Of a stretch of DNA of 64,000 nucleotides, positions 12,753 through 27,777 are shown one piece after another. The DNA is from Eopsaltria australis. Lineage: Eukaryota > Chordata > Aves > Passeriformes > Petroicidae. The translations under genes were made by a program, and so were the position numbers. The stretch is taken from positions 10,327,001 to 10,391,000 of the forward strand of contig JAVTVJ010000012.1 in the NCBI GenBank assembly GCA_034509425.1, written 5' to 3'. How positions within the stretch are numbered: the first letter of the stretch is position 1; every line of letters begins with the position of its first letter. The notes beneath the pieces were generated by a model. That model had not been told where the DNA came from, did no database searches, and saw nothing but the letters and a program-made list of their open reading frames with translations.

Positions 12753-15700
12753 TGCCAAGTTACAGAAACTGCCCTTGCCAAAACATTCCTTTCATCCTAT
12801 GGCTGCTTATATCTTAATGTACCAAATAAAGATAGGGTTTCTTGTTGCAAGACAAGAAATCCCATAAGCTACCAAGAAACTAGAACTGGTGTGCAAAAAG
12901 CATTTGTTTCTTCTAGAAAAATACTGCTGTGTGTGAAACACGAAGTGCATTGAATTGTTTGATAATGTTTTTTGTATATGTGTCCTTCCACTGACATCAG
13001 CTGGAACAGGGAGTGAATAATAAGGAAAAAAGTAGAATTATTTGTATTAAAGAAAAAGATCCCTATTCACTGTTCACATTGAGTTATGTAATTAACTTGT
13101 ATCTAGTGTCGAAAAAAAGACTAAGCAGATACTGTACTCCAGGCAAACAATATTAGACTTCAATTAAATGAAGTAAACATCTCATTAAATGTCTATTTTC
13201 ATAGATACTAATGAACATTATTGCCAAAGGGGCAATGGAAACAAGACAATGAATATGGTAAAATGTATTCCTTTATAATTTTGAGTAGTAAATCTTTCCT
13301 GTGCTCCAACAAGGTACAATAAGAAATCCTACTATATTAAAACACCTCTAAGGATGCAACAAAACTGATCTCTGATCAGCTCAGCTAGAAATTACACCAC
13401 AGATTTCCACTTGGTTTTTTAAAAACTCCTATTCTGATTATAATGCACCATTGGAGAAGACAACGTTATTTATTTTAGGATATATCACACCAGGAGAGCA
13501 GAAGCTCTCAAGGAAACCTTGAAAAAGGTATGGACATCTAAGCAATAAAGACCACAGTTTTAGAAGTTTTCTTTAACTTCTGCTGGCTCTTTTCAGGCAG
13601 AGTAGCACACCTTTATTCCTACATCTTCCATACAGGCTGCATGGTGAGATTTGTACTCATCGTATTCCGTTTGACCTGTGAAATTCAGGGCACAAAGTAT
13701 TTTTGCCCAAAGTCTGCCTGGTACAGAGCTGGGCCTTTCAGGGTGCTGTGTTTCCCATCAGCTGTGGGATAGGGCTTATCCCTCCTCCTATCTGGGGTCT
13801 CCACCAAATTTGAGAAGGGCATTGCTCTCCATCCAGGCCGTCTCCTGCCTCTTCCTCCTTTCCTAGTTTCCCTTTCCCACCCTTCCTGCTGTCCTGACAT
13901 GTCATCAGATGAAGAAGCTCCCTGAAGCTGCCCAGTGCAAAGCATAGATCTGAACTGGAGCAGGGCTCTTTCACAGCTGCTGGCACCCTCTCTCCTGCCC
14001 TATCTGCTTTTGCCTTTATTTTACTCCTTGGTTGTAGGAAACATGGCTTTTGCTTTGCGTATTTTTCCCACATCATACCCAGCACTGCTCTCTGTCAATG
14101 ATTTGAGAGTTTCCAAGGAATCAGTGATCTCTCTGCCAGCCTGAGGAGTCCAGGAACTGCATTTGTCCCAGTGCCCTGCTGCAGGCAGCCAGATCTCCTC
14201 TCCCTGGCAGGCTGCAGCACCACAAGTTTCAGCCCTGGGTTTTGACCAGCTGTAATATTCTGTACAGGAGGAGGCACAGCTTTGTACACAAATCTTGTAT
14301 TTCCTAATCCCCAGCACTCATCCAGAAGAGCTTGCCTGTGTGGTCACTGGTTATTCACAGGAGACCCTGCCTTTGTATCATCCCGGTGCTGTTTTTCCCT
14401 GAGGTGTTGGATATGAGGCATTGCTGGAGACAAGGTGCCCAGTGTGGGTGATCTGACCCTTCACTTCTGCCTCGGAAATCAAGCTCAGACATGGCTTATG
14501 GTCCTGTGAGCCAGATGGTTAGCAGGCTTGATGAATTAATTTCTTGGTGTTCCTGTACGTAAATCTAACAAAATGGTTTTACCTTCCTACAGCTGGCACA
14601 TGTGCCTAATGATTTGATCTTCTGCATTTTAAATATTTATTCAGTATTTAATTTAAACCCCTGAGACTAATCCTGGTGCTTTAACTTAGCCCTCAACTAG
14701 TTTCACTGAATCATCTCTAAGACAATTCAGTGATCTTCAACAAATTGGCTTTGTATATTAGCAGGGTCCTATCCTTTCTTTATTGGTATTTTGGGGATAT
14801 TTTGGAAAGACCTACTGGTGATTTTTTTAAGTATTACAAGACATTAAACTGTTGTTTCTGTCTTTGAAATTATAGATGGTCTCCATAGAGACACTGAAGT
14901 TCTACATTGCTCTCTTGAATTGCCTGAAGAAGTGGCACTTAGAATTACATTAGAAACAATGCTAATTAGCAAATGCTGAATTTTAAACAAGCTTCACAGC
15001 AAGGCTTTTGTTCGATAGAAGCAGGAAACCAGCAATTGACTGACCAAACTGACAAGACTGAACTACAGACAACATGCTATTTAATTATTCATTAGACAGG
15101 GTTAACTACAATAGGCACCATTCCCTTTTTGAGGAATCACCAAGCCAAGTGTAAGTGCCTTAGAAATCCAGCATAATAAATAGTTGGAAAAAATCCACAA
15201 AATGAAATCTCCTTCCCAAATTGTAAATTTATTGAGGAGGGGCCAGGCATGACCAAACCTCTGCAGCCATTGGATGAGAATGACCCAGCATATGCACAGA
15301 ATGGAAATAACTTGTCAGGAGCCCAATCCTGCAAACAAAGCTACTGTGAGAGGGTTTGTGTGGAGGACAAAACAGACATTCCCAGTCTAGGATTTGGCCT
15401 GGATGGTGCAAGGTGAAGGAAGATGGAGCATAGCTCCCCACAGGGCCCTCAGTCTCCCCTTTCTGCTCAGAACTGTGGGTGTCTCTGACTCACATGTGTG
15501 TGTGTGTAGGGGCATAGGGCCCCTTCAAGTGCTGCCTGGGAGGTAAAAAGAGATATTTTGGTCATAGCAGAGGTTGGAAACTGGCAGTAGCTGAACACAG
15601 AAGCTGAATGTTGTTGCTAGAACTCATTAACCTGGCAAGGTGCAAGTAGGGACAAAAAGAAAGCTTTGGAGAAGGCTTTTGTATTAGCTAAAATCTTGTC

Positions 15701-18700
15701 ACTTGCAGAATAAGCCATAGTCAAAGAAAATGACTGCAAGACAGGGGAACATTTGTGGATCCGTGCAGAAGCCACAAAGTGGGAAACATTTTGGACAGAC
15801 ACTGGTCTAGGCTCAGATACACCTAAAAAAATGGAGAGTGGAAATATATGTTTATTCCAGTATTTGGTTTGATCTGTGTATTTCTCATGTTAGCTAAAGT
15901 CCATGTCTGCTGCAACAAAGCCAGTGAATGAGAACAATGCTCTGCCTCTCCCAAGCCAAAGGAAGCTGAAAAGGAAACACTGCTCACTGTGAGCAGAACT
16001 ACCCCAGGCACTGATTCAGGTTGCTGTAGTTGTCTGCAGCTAGCTGCATTACAGACCAGGTGAATAATTCTGAGCCACACTTTGACAGGATTCATACTTG
16101 GAAGAGGACAGGAGGACTGCTGGCATGCTGTGTTGTTTCTCTGGAAGGCAAGGCAGCAAGAATTGCCAGCACCACAGGCAGGAAGCTCAACCAGCATGGT
16201 TATAAAGTGTACTTTGGTGTAACTGATGACAGCAGAGACCACTGATCCTTAACTGCAAAGTATTTGCAAAGAGTACCAACATGATAGCTCAGTTTCAGTA
16301 GTAATGCAGTGCAATCACTTACCATCCTGTTTCACACTCTGTTGTGATTTTATTACTTAAGTGGGAAACAATGAATTATCATCTGGATTATCTCTGATGG
16401 TCTTGATTTGTGGAGCTAAACTTTCTTCCCTCAAAGCCTTTAATGTTTTTGTAACTCTATCAAATGCTTCTCATGCATCAGACATGGCACCACTGTTAAT
16501 GAAGGATTCAGAAATGGAGAAATGAGCAACTCAATACACCAGGCTTCAGCTCACAAACACGTCTGTCAGCCCTCCCTGCATACATTCAGCACTGCAACAG
16601 GCATCTACCTACCACCTGCTCTGTGTGGCGAGAAACACAAGTGCAAAACAGGACAGCTTCAAAACAGCTCCTTTGGCTGAGATGATGCTTTGTATCAGGT
16701 ATTTGTATTAGAGGATTATATTTTCTGAGATGAGATAAACAAGTGAATAGGATGAAATCTCCCATCTAATCAAATGGAATAAAATGTGACTGGTAATGCC
16801 ATTCCCAGCTATGGTGACACTTCATCCTACTTACTTATTATAGTACAGCTACCTACATATGGGCTAAAGCTCCACATAATAAAATCTTTCTATCTAAAGT
16901 GGTTCACAGTCTGTAGTCAGTTATTTTCCTGCTACCACTTTGTCATATCAGCAGTAACTGCACTTGCCACGAGCATTTGAATGACCTGTCATAGGAGAGA
17001 CTTGCCCTGCAAACACTCTCTGTACTCTGTACTCTGTTCTGTTAAATAATGCCTGTACTGAACCTGACTACGAGAATGATCTCACCCTGTGTATTGTTTT
17101 CTATGTAGTGTCCACCATTATTATGACTGCATGTCCTAGAACCCAGAGAAAGGCTCATGTAAGGAAACAATTATTTGCATTTCTTTTCAGCATGCATATT
17201 TTATTCCTGCTAGTTTTGTCAGCAGCATACAAAAGCTGGGTGCTGAAGCCTGCAGATTTCTTGTTCTCTCCTGACGCTGAGTCCCACACATATCTCAGTC
17301 AGGGAGCAATTGGTCTCCTTTCATGTGTCCACTGTAGGAGTATACACAAGAGAAAGCCTGAAATAGGACCTTTTAATTCGACAAATGGGAAGTACAAAGA
17401 TGCTGGGTTGCCATTGTTGCTGGCTAAGACGGCCCCTCTCAGCAGCTTCTGGGCTGAGCTCAGCACATTTATATAGGTTTGAGTGAGCATGCAGTTTCTC
17501 CTAGTCATCAAAAGGTTCACAAATGATCATGCAAAGAGATGAAAAAAAGAACCTGGTGTTTAACTGTACCTTTCTCTCTCCATTTGTTTGGTGCCAGCTT
17601 TGTAAACACCATCTTCTCCATGATGTGACTGCTATCAAGTCTGGGTAAGGTCCTGCCTCAGGAATAGCATCCACAAGTGGATTTGCCTTGCTTGCATGAA
17701 AACCTAGTCAGACACTGTAATTGCCCCAAGTTCCCAGACTCCCAATACTATTTCTTTTTCATGGAGGAAAAGAAAAGGCCATGTGGAGGAAGAATTGGAA
17801 TGCTGATCTGGGACTACTTGCTGAGTCTGCACTGTTCTCACTTTAAAGCAGCTTTGGTTGGGGTAGTGTAGCCTTGTGAAAGACATCAGCAAAGCAGTCC
17901 TGGTCCACAGATAGCAGGGGAAGGGCAGGGAATGGAGGGAGGGGTCCCAGGAGGCTGAGAGCAAGCACAGGTTTGGTCTGCCACAGCCAGGATCAAGGGC
18001 TCTCAAGGGTGTAAGACCCCACTCAGCTGAGGAGACTCAGCTCCTTCCTCCAGTATTTCACAGACTAGGAAAGGAGGGACATGGAGTTGGACCACTTGGC
18101 TGAGTGAAATGAATAGAAATGAGAATGAAATGCATATTGAATAGTTGTATACACTTTAATGTGTTTTCCTGTTACCTAGAAACACATTAGCAATTACTTC
18201 AGATCTGATACCTAAAGAATGCACTGCTGAACTGACTTGACTGCATGAGTTCTGGCTGCACCCTGGTCTGCATGTGGGTTTGAGAAGTTTGATCTGTGTC
18301 CAAAGGCAATCTGAATCCCAACAATGCTCACTGTTTTAGAGTCAAGAGTCACAAGAGTGACTCTAATTGCTGAATTAAACAGAAGTAAGAAAAAAAATAA
18401 AGCATTCGAAGAATTTTTAACTGTAATAAAGCCCTTTTGGTATTTCCATGCTTAGTATTGAAGTGACCCATCATTTGGACTCATCATTTCAATCTACTTT
18501 GGTCCAAGAACTATGAAGAAACAATACTTTTTAACAAAAGCTGTACTACAAAACATTAATAAAAGAACTCAGTCTCTCAGAGTTGAAGATGTCTCTTTGG
18601 ACTAATGTTCAGCTCTTGTATTTTCTGGCTTTTGGTTGATTTATCCATGCAGCCATATCCTTTTATGTTTCATTTCCTAGCTTTCTGAAGGAAACAAGAA

Positions 18701-21700
18701 AAATAAAAATGCAATTTAATGCACTCCACAATGACTATTTAAGCATTACATCATCAGAAAGGCTGTCACTAACTAGTAAGTGGTCCCAGTGATAAGACAG
18801 CATTACCTAGCAACTGCAGAGAAGTTATTAACCCTTTTGTGACTGCTATATCCACCACTGAAGCTGGAAATAGCTTGTAGCAAACAAATGCAAATATCCA
18901 AATGCCTGCAGAAAAACCCAAAGCTTCTTCCATCTTGTGATTACGATGTGAACATTTTTCTCTGCAATTCTGAAAAGATGCCCAGTTCAGTTCTGGAAAA
19001 GGACATATGAGGACCACACGGCTGTGCAGGCAGCTTCTGAGAAAGAAAGGAAGCATGATGAATCATTCTGGTGCTACGTGATCATACATAGGGTGACACA
19101 GGGTTTTTTTCACTAGCCTGAAGAAGGGTGGCTGGCTAAAATATTACCAGGACTCTCAGGAGGTTTACAGTTATTATTTGAACAGGCCATGAGTCTTTGC
19201 AGCCCTCCTGAACATCATCCAATGTTTTAGAGAACATGTTATGTTCATCCCATATGCTGCAAAGCAGAAAGGGGTTGCTAGCTGTAAGCCTTAAATATAA
19301 GTAAAATTTATGCAAAGAAAGCAAAATTAAACCTAAACTCTGTTATGATTTACATGGGAATGGGCAGATCCTGAGGGATGAAGCACCTGGGGGGTACCTC
19401 CCAGGCTCACATCCTCTCCTGATGAAGGCTACCAGTCGCTGAGTTTGTGCAGCTTCCAGAAAACTCCTGGGATTGCTCTGCTGCAGGACTGAAATCTGAA
19501 ATCCACACTGGGAAACAGAGCAAGGACCTCCACTGCAGCTGCAGCACAACTGCATGCCAGGAAATCAGCAGCAGAAGCAAGTGCTGCAGACAGGAGGAAA
19601 ATGGGAGAGACACCAAGAACCAGGTCTGCATGCTAAGGATGAGACAGGCTCCCAGCAGGACAGCATCTCTGGGGACTGTCATCTTCTTAAGATTCAAGAG
19701 CATGCCATCTTTTCCTGTGTGGTCTTGCACAAAATGTTCTTGTCCAGGAGATTGCCAGACACAGACAGAGCTCAAACCTTGATGTTTTTTGTGTGAATAA
19801 AGAGTAGAGAAAATGTATGTGTCCTTCTGTTTCCCATGCCTCATTTAACAGATTTCCAGGTCCTCAGGAAGATCTCTATGGTCATATCAGCAGACTCTGT
19901 CTGTCTTCAAATACTGCCTTTCTTTTCTTTTTTGTTTGAATGCATATGCATAATAAAAAACACAACAGCCCAATTTGTAGGTGCTTTCTTAAATTGCATG
20001 GCTTGCAATAGCCATGAACCAAGCAAGCCAGGAGATTAACCAAGTGTGAGGAGAGCAAGAAAAATCCAGAAAAGAACAGCAAGAAGAGCACAGTAATTGC
20101 CTTTCAAGTCCCAAAAAGATGGTCTGGACAAACATCAGTCTAATTGGAGCAATTCTTCAGTGTTTTATTCCAAATAAATAAGCCGTCCAACTCTATTATA
20201 TATGACATTGTGTATTTGTTCCAATGATCTTTAACTGGGTAATGGGACTGCACTGCTTTGTGTGTTTTCATTCCAAATGACTAAAACAAGCTTTGTAAAA
20301 TCTCCCCAGAAAAACATGATGTCTTGTTAAATCACTACTCCAATATGATTATAAAAAAACCTGACTCTTATTATTCTGTTAGTTTGTCATAAGCTGTAAT
20401 AAAGCAGGGCAATAACTAGCCAGCACGAAAGAGTGAGCATTTCCAGCAAAAGTGCAGAGAAGCAGATAGGACCTAATTTGTGTTCTGCAAAGCCTCAGGC
20501 CAGCCAGAGGCTGACACTCTCCCTGTCGCTGGCTTCACTAAAAATCTCTCAGCACCTCATAGGATTGCAGAGCACCTGGTAATATTGACCTCATCAGTGC
20601 AGTTCCAAGTACTCAGTGTTCACATCAGCTGTTAACATAAATTATAGTTGAGGGGATGCAGTATTTGTAAGAGCTAATCCAAACATTGGTGAACACCTTC
20701 ACTATTTCACTGGGTCAAAAAGGGTGCACCCACTCAGCCATCCATGAAGGTATCATATCACAGCCGTGCTGATCAAGCCATGTAAAATGATTTTGCAATA
20801 TTTCCATATCATAAAATATGTACATATATTGAATCCACTGATCTTGTTGCCTACAAATCCTGCTGATGCCTAGGAATTTACTAAGCCATCCACAGAGCTT
20901 TCTGAACTGTCTTTAGGACCTGAGCCAAGCCCCAGATCGCGAGCCTTCTTTGATGCTAGGACCACTTTTATAGCACCCAATTACAGTTGTTTTTCTTATT
21001 TTAATTAACTAATTTCTTAATAGCAACAAGATACTTGTTAGACACACATGCATTTCACTGTGAGGAGATTATTGCATGGTAAATTTTTAAAGTTCATTTG
21101 TTCTGTGACCTTGCATCCTCTAACATCATCCAAGTAGGCACTGGATTTACAGAATAGCACTGCGTTGCCTGCAGCATCCAAACACCTAAGCCCTTACACC
21201 CCACACAGAGAAACTCATTTAAAAACTGGCCTGATGGAGTGGAAATAAAATTAAAACAAAACATGGAAACTGTTGATGCAAAGTAAAAAGTGGCCCAAAA
21301 TGGGCAATTTCATTAGTACATTTGTTAAAGTAAGGCAAAATTGCAACTCTAATGGAGACTTTTAGTAGAAATTATAAATGAGCAATGAAGAGACTGGTCT
21401 TTTCAAGTGCCACATGGTTCACTAGAGAACTCACAACCATTTAATGAAAAATCTGTTAAAGAGACATAGCAATTTTTTTCCTCAATTAAAGTCAATGGGA
21501 TTGCATGTATAAGTCAACTGTAACTCAAAGTGACATTCTGATAATGTTAAATACTCATTGAAACTCTGTATTGCTCTGTTGTTCTAATGGATCATTTTAT
21601 TCTTTGTGAGTGTAAAAAGTTCCCTTTTTTCAGCAGAACACTCTACACTGCCTAAACACATCAAGAAAACATGCATAACTTCAAAATTATGCACTATACA

Positions 21701-24700
21701 AAGTTTTTAAAACTCCAACCTCGAAGTCGATATCATCTCAGAGACTTTTTTCAGAGGGAACTGGTGGGATAGTGATACCTTCTCTATTACCCAGGGAAGC
21801 CTTGAATACCTAAGAAAGAAGCCAGATTTTTCTCAAGGATAGTTGCTCTTCTGCAGTTTCTGTTCTCTTTTCAACTGAGATATTACTGACTTTAAAAACC
21901 TGGTCCCTGGATAGTCTGCAAGGTATGAGTTAAACTAGAGAAAATATTTTATAGAACTTTATATTAACCCTAGTGTTGCACAATGATGCGATTAGAAACT
22001 TCTCTTTGACATATCCTGGAATTTGTCCACTTGAACACTTTGAACTTCTTTGTTCATTTTCTTTTTAAAGGAAAAGAAACCACTTATAGGTGAAGACATA
22101 AAGGTGATAGTCAAACTCCTCCATAATATTAATCTTGGAGAGTGACCAACCCAAATATATTTGCTCCAAAATGGATGTTTCTCTTTTAATTTTATTTTCT
22201 AAGTTAGAAAGGGGTGAGAAAAGGAGATTGTAATGAATGCTGGGTTTCACTCTTGACCACAGCAGGTACTAGGAAGATCTCACAATGATTTATGTGCATC
22301 TATCTCATATTTAATTTCCTTATCTTTTTTAATGGGCTGTGAATAATTCAGGCAACGACTGTTTGGATAACAGAGTTTGTGACCCCTGAAGATTGAAATC
22401 TTCTAATTGCCCCATAACAGACACAGCTTGGAACTCATAACACCAGGTTTCCTTATCCCACCTACCCACAGCCTAGGGCTCATCCCTATGCATGAGCCCT
22501 TTGCTATCCAGCTCCCAATTAGGTCTCAGCTTGTCCTTCAAGACATCCAACAAGGCTGACAGTGAAGATAACATTCATAAGAGGCCACTTGCCCTGGGGG
22601 AAGTCAACTGTCAGTATCAAACTTGTTCCAGCAAAAAATTTAATATTTGGCGTATGATAATGACATACCTGTCACTATTGCCTCAGATCAGCCTTCAGCC
22701 TCAGCAGAGAGAGGGTCATAAATCTTTATTGAGCTCTTCTTTTTATTTCCCAGTAAGTCCTCCTCTTTGACCATTAGCTCTTGAGCTCATTGACCTGAGT
22801 ACACACTTTAGAAACTCTGTTAGTTATCTTAAAAAAAAAAGGGAAAATGAAGACAGGCAGAAGCTGAGTTAATCACTTGGACATATGGAAATAATGTGGC
22901 AATGCTGTTTATATGCAGACAGGCAGCTCCCTAATAGCATCACTGCAAAACACTCAGGGTTTTTGAACTGGGGGAAAAAAAAACCCAAAACAAAGCAAGG
23001 GAGCTGCATAGGACAGCCAGAATTTGATGGATTTGATTGAAAGCTCTTCTTGTGCTTAGTTTGCTGTGCACATAATGAGCACGATCTGTAATTGCTACAC
23101 AATATTTAAAATCTACAGCCAAATTCAAGCCAAAAAATGATACAACTTTTCAGTTAGAAAAGGGAGACTGGTTGGACTCTTCTTGAAATACACTATAATA
23201 GACAGTCCTGGCTACTTAACCTCTCTTCAAGTGCCGTAATGGAGATGAGAGATAGGCTTGATTTTGGTGTTTGAAGATCCAGGTCACCACATAGTCTACT
23301 CCATTTGCTAAGGCTTGAGCAAAAATTAGTTATTTTTTCCTCCCGTGGCAACTCACAGAAAGGTGGCTCCAGAGCTGTGCTCTTCTGATGCCAGGAAAAC
23401 TTTCATTTCCAAGGTAAGTTTACCCAGGGACACTCCTACCTATTTGTCCTTCTAGAATTATCCCTTGATTTAAATGACCATTCTTTTCTGGCATTTGTTT
23501 TCCTGAAAATTTTTATAGATACCAATCATAAAAGTATTAAAGATTTTCATGTTGATCCAGAAGGAAAAACCAGGAACCCTGTGACTGACATGATATAAAC
23601 AGCTGGGGGATGGGGAGGTTTAAGGGTGTAAAATTTCCCTCTGCGCATGAATATCAAATGTACTGTGTTTGAGGATCAGAGGGGGATAGAGGTGTTTCAT
23701 TTGATTAACAAGAGAGAGGCCACTAATAAAGTTTAAACCTGAATTTGCCAATTGTTTTTGATGGTTCAGCTGCCAGTGTTTCATTCACAAAGCTGCGTTC
23801 AGCCAGCATCCAGTCCTAAGATGTTTCCTTCCCTGTTTTTATATCCCAGGTGGCAGCACTGGGAGCTGCTGAGCAGAGACCAGTTTCCTCCAGTCCTTCC
23901 CACCTGCCAACATGCAAATGTCCTGTCCCATTTTCCTGGGCCAGTGAGCCACAGCAATCGGGCTCGAGGCAGCAATCGGACGGCCACAGGATCCAGCCCA
24001 GTGGCTGCTCTGCTCCTGGGGGCTCAGGGAAGTTTTGGCTGGGTGGAAAGGAACCAGCTCCATAGCTGACTTCATTGTGAAGGACAATAAAAGCAGTGAA
24101 TAGGGACCTCACACCAGCCTGTTTGCTTGAATAATGATATCAACAATAACAATAAATGCATTTTTCCAGCCCAGTCCTGTGGAGGAGCCAGAAGGGACTT
24201 TAAGGAAGTAATTCCCAGCAGCCAGAGCATTGTGTGGAGCTCTCACAGCTGGTTTAGGCTGGGCTCATCAGCTGCCTGTGCTGATGGGAGCAGCAGAGTG
24301 CTTGGCACAGGCTGCACAACCTGCCCAGGCAGTGACTGGTGCCCAGCAGGTACCTGAGCCCAAGTCTCCATCAGGCCAGCATGTGTGTCACCACAGCAGT
24401 GAGTCCCTGCCCCTCCACAAAGGGAGACAATGAGGACATTTGGCCAGATCTTGCTGCTCCAGCAGGCCCTGGTCACCGCTGCAACACGTAGAGCCTTGGG
24501 CTCCATTTGCAGGGTGGCCTGCAGAGCCATGTCCTTAAACACGACTGCTGTGTCCACAGCCTGCTGAAAACAAGGACATGTCTTTAGCAGCTGGGGTACC
24601 ACCACACTGGCAGACAACACCAACTGCCATAGCACACCTGGGAAAGGGAAATAGGCACCCACAGGTAAGGTAACATTACAAGGAGGTCTTCTCTGCAGAC

Positions 24701-27700
24701 TGAGAGCAGACATTTGCTGGCAGTAACTCAGCTTGCAAGTCACATCTGAACCAGCGAACTTGGGCTGGATGTTTCTGCACCATATTCCTTTCTCTAGACC
24801 ATTTCCTAAATTATTCAAAATAAGGAAAGTGCTTGCATTTGATTTTGCCACTAATTGTTAATTTGGGACCTGCTATACCTTCTTTGTAGTCTCTGTTTCC
24901 CTAGTTTTAAAACTGGTGGGATGAAATAGAAAAATAGGGCTAGAGGTTAAAAAAGGAGCTGGAAATATAGTCTTGTCTTTTAAACCACTCAAAACTGTTC
25001 CATATATGTTTTAAGTGCTCATCTGACAGTTTTCAATCAGTTAGCTCATATTCAAGCTTAGTACCTTGTCAAATTTTGGTCCTAAACTGTGGTCTGCTAA
25101 TATTTTAAAAATTGAGAACTGCATGTGGGCAATAACTGGATATAGAGAAAACACCCTAAAAAACAGTACCCAGCTTGGAAACATGTATTGCAGCACAGGA
25201 GATAAGAGTCAGCTTTGAAGACTAGGCAGAAAGCCAAGCCTTCCCTAGTCATGGTTGGAACTGGAAACACAAAGGATTGCATCCCACTCCTCCCAAGTCA
25301 CTGTTCCCTAAATCCTTGCTCAGCTTAACACAGCTTTGCCTCTCCAGCAGGGCTGTTATCATTTGTAGTAGGTTGCGTTCCCAAGGCCATTTGCATGTTT
25401 CACTTTTTTTATCTATTTTAGATCTTCCCTCACACACTTCTGCCCCCACTTGCCTCTATTCTCTGCAGGGATTCTCCCAGAGCTGGCTCTACAGAAATCT
25501 CTCATCATCCTTAGCAGAGCTCTTCTGTGAGAGTGCTTTGCCAAACACACTCATCTTTTATTCCTCCCTAAGTCCATCAGTCAGGCTTTTCTACCTTTGT
25601 TTTTATCAGTAACACCTTTTTCCTTTTAAACCTTTCTTCTCTTTTTATAGAGGGTACAATAAAAAATTAAGTTAAACCACAAAGCTGCATTGTCTGACCT
25701 AGATTGCCAGAATCAAAGAAATTCTGAGCTAATGATGAATCTTCCTTGTTCAGCTAATCATGCCTAATTGCCAAGTTCACAGGCACTGAGCTTTCAGTGA
25801 AGGAACAGAACAAAATTATCACAGACTGGTGCTTTCACTGGTTTGTGCCAAAGACAGTGATGGAGTTTTCTTATTTGGAAACATAAAATTGAGATAAAAT
25901 TTGATGGAAGGTGATAAATTTGCAAAATGGGTCAAATCTCAGACTGAAATATTTAACAGCAACCTATTCACTCAGCAGGAAGTATAGCCATTTCATTAGA
26001 AAATCTGCAGGTAAGAGGACTTTGCCAATCTAATAGAGTAAAACTGAGGAAATTAAATAAATTCCCAAACTAGCAGTCAACAGTGTGCAGCCACCAATAG
26101 CCCTAAAAAATGGTTCCATTTTCTCACCAATTCACCTGTGTGACCTAATGCTGGTTCCAATTACTACTGTATTAACTGTTCATATTAATTTAATCTAGAA
26201 TTTGATCAAGACTATACCTGGCATGTTGTAAATCACTAAAAATACCTACATTGCCATACAAGTAGATTATATGACCTCTGGGTAATATCTTAGGAACTAA
26301 AGCTGCATGTGAGATTCAGTATTGTTCTAGAAATTAACAATCTGCAAACAGATAGCTTCACACTTCATCCTTGAACTAATAACATCATTTGGCAGTGTGA
26401 AGTAGCTTGCATGTGATGGACATTAATTGTGAACAAGAATCTGAATTCTTCTCTATCTTATTAAAAAGAGAAACACTAAATTACATTCCATTATTTCATA
26501 GTAAGCAATGTACTGCAAAAGTCTGAAAAAGCTACCTAGCTATATATATTTTATTAGATATTACTTTTTCATTTTTATATAATCATTACTGGCAACAGCT
26601 TTGCTATGAAGAAGCTTTTTGCCACACCAGAGAAGGAAGGTTATTTTCCCCCAAATAGCAACTACCTACTGTACGGAATCAGGTCTCATGTGTTTAAGTA
26701 GAGGGTACTAAAATGACATTATTATAAATATTGCTTCATAAAACTTGAAATGACCACAATAATTTAATATCAGTGCAATCAAACTTTATGTAGGCATACT
26801 TCTGCAATTGAGAGCTTCTTACTTGTACTTTTTCTGTATGGGTACTCCTGCAGTAGTTTAGCAAAGAGTAACTGATGTCCTAATCTAAAGCTGCCTATTA
26901 ACAGAATTAGGTTCAATGAGGTAGGCTTTATAGAATAGGTGAAGTGTGTCATGATGCATAGGAAGAGATGGAGATAAGGTAAGAAGGGAAGACAAAGGGA
27001 GAGGAGAGTTGGTAGGAGAAGAGGACTGGGAGGGATCTCTGTGTTGGTCCCTGGTATCACTTCCCTCCCCATCTCACCACATTACAGCCTTAAGCTCAAA
27101 ACTTAATGCATTGATGTCTGCTGGGAACAACCCATGTGCAAAGACTATCTCTTATAAATCTGTCACATTTTAGGCTCAAGATGATTGGATATCAGTGGTG
27201 GATGAAGTGACTGCTTAAGCTTACATTTAGTATGATTCTGCTCAGAAGTGGACAGCAAAGCTCTTCTTGAGTGCGAGAAGGTATGAGAGTGGTGCAGAAG
27301 ATATGAATGGTGCACTCCATGTTTTACAGAAGCAGTAACTCTTCTGAGTTTCAGGAAAAGCAGCGTTTCAGGAAATTGGTGAGGCAGAGCAGTGGACCCT
27401 CACAGCCAGCACGCATGACCAAGGTAGACTTCCAACAGCTGCCTCATCCTAGATGAAGTATCCCCAGCTTGAGGCTTGGGGATACTGCACTGTATCTTTT
27501 CTTTTTTTTTTTGCAACCACAGCTCACTGCTGCTGTGAGTCAGGCAAGTCAGACAAGGTTCAGATCCACACCTGCAACCTGGGGTCTGAGCAGAGCACAG
27601 GAAAACTGTTGTCTGTGCCCTGACCTGAGTGATCACTTTGTCTTAGGCAACCCAGAGAATAAAGTTGTTCAGTGAGAAATCAACTAATTAGGACCAAAAG

Positions 27701-27777
27701 TTGTGGGAATGGAGATCTGGAAGAAGATCTATCATTGGCAGCCCTCACTAGTGAGAGAAACAGATGGGCTGAGGTAC
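12753..27777. other. Intergenic, no gene seen
   Basis: About 15 kb of AT-rich sequence. A GC-richer patch at 23750-24650 holds a 202-codon minus-strand open frame (24243-24851) without recognised motifs. A short TG repeat lies at 15495-15510. Tandem TCTGTAC units lie at about 17020. An 8-bp inverted repeat around AAGA lies near 18350. None supports a gene. Confidence 0.7.
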
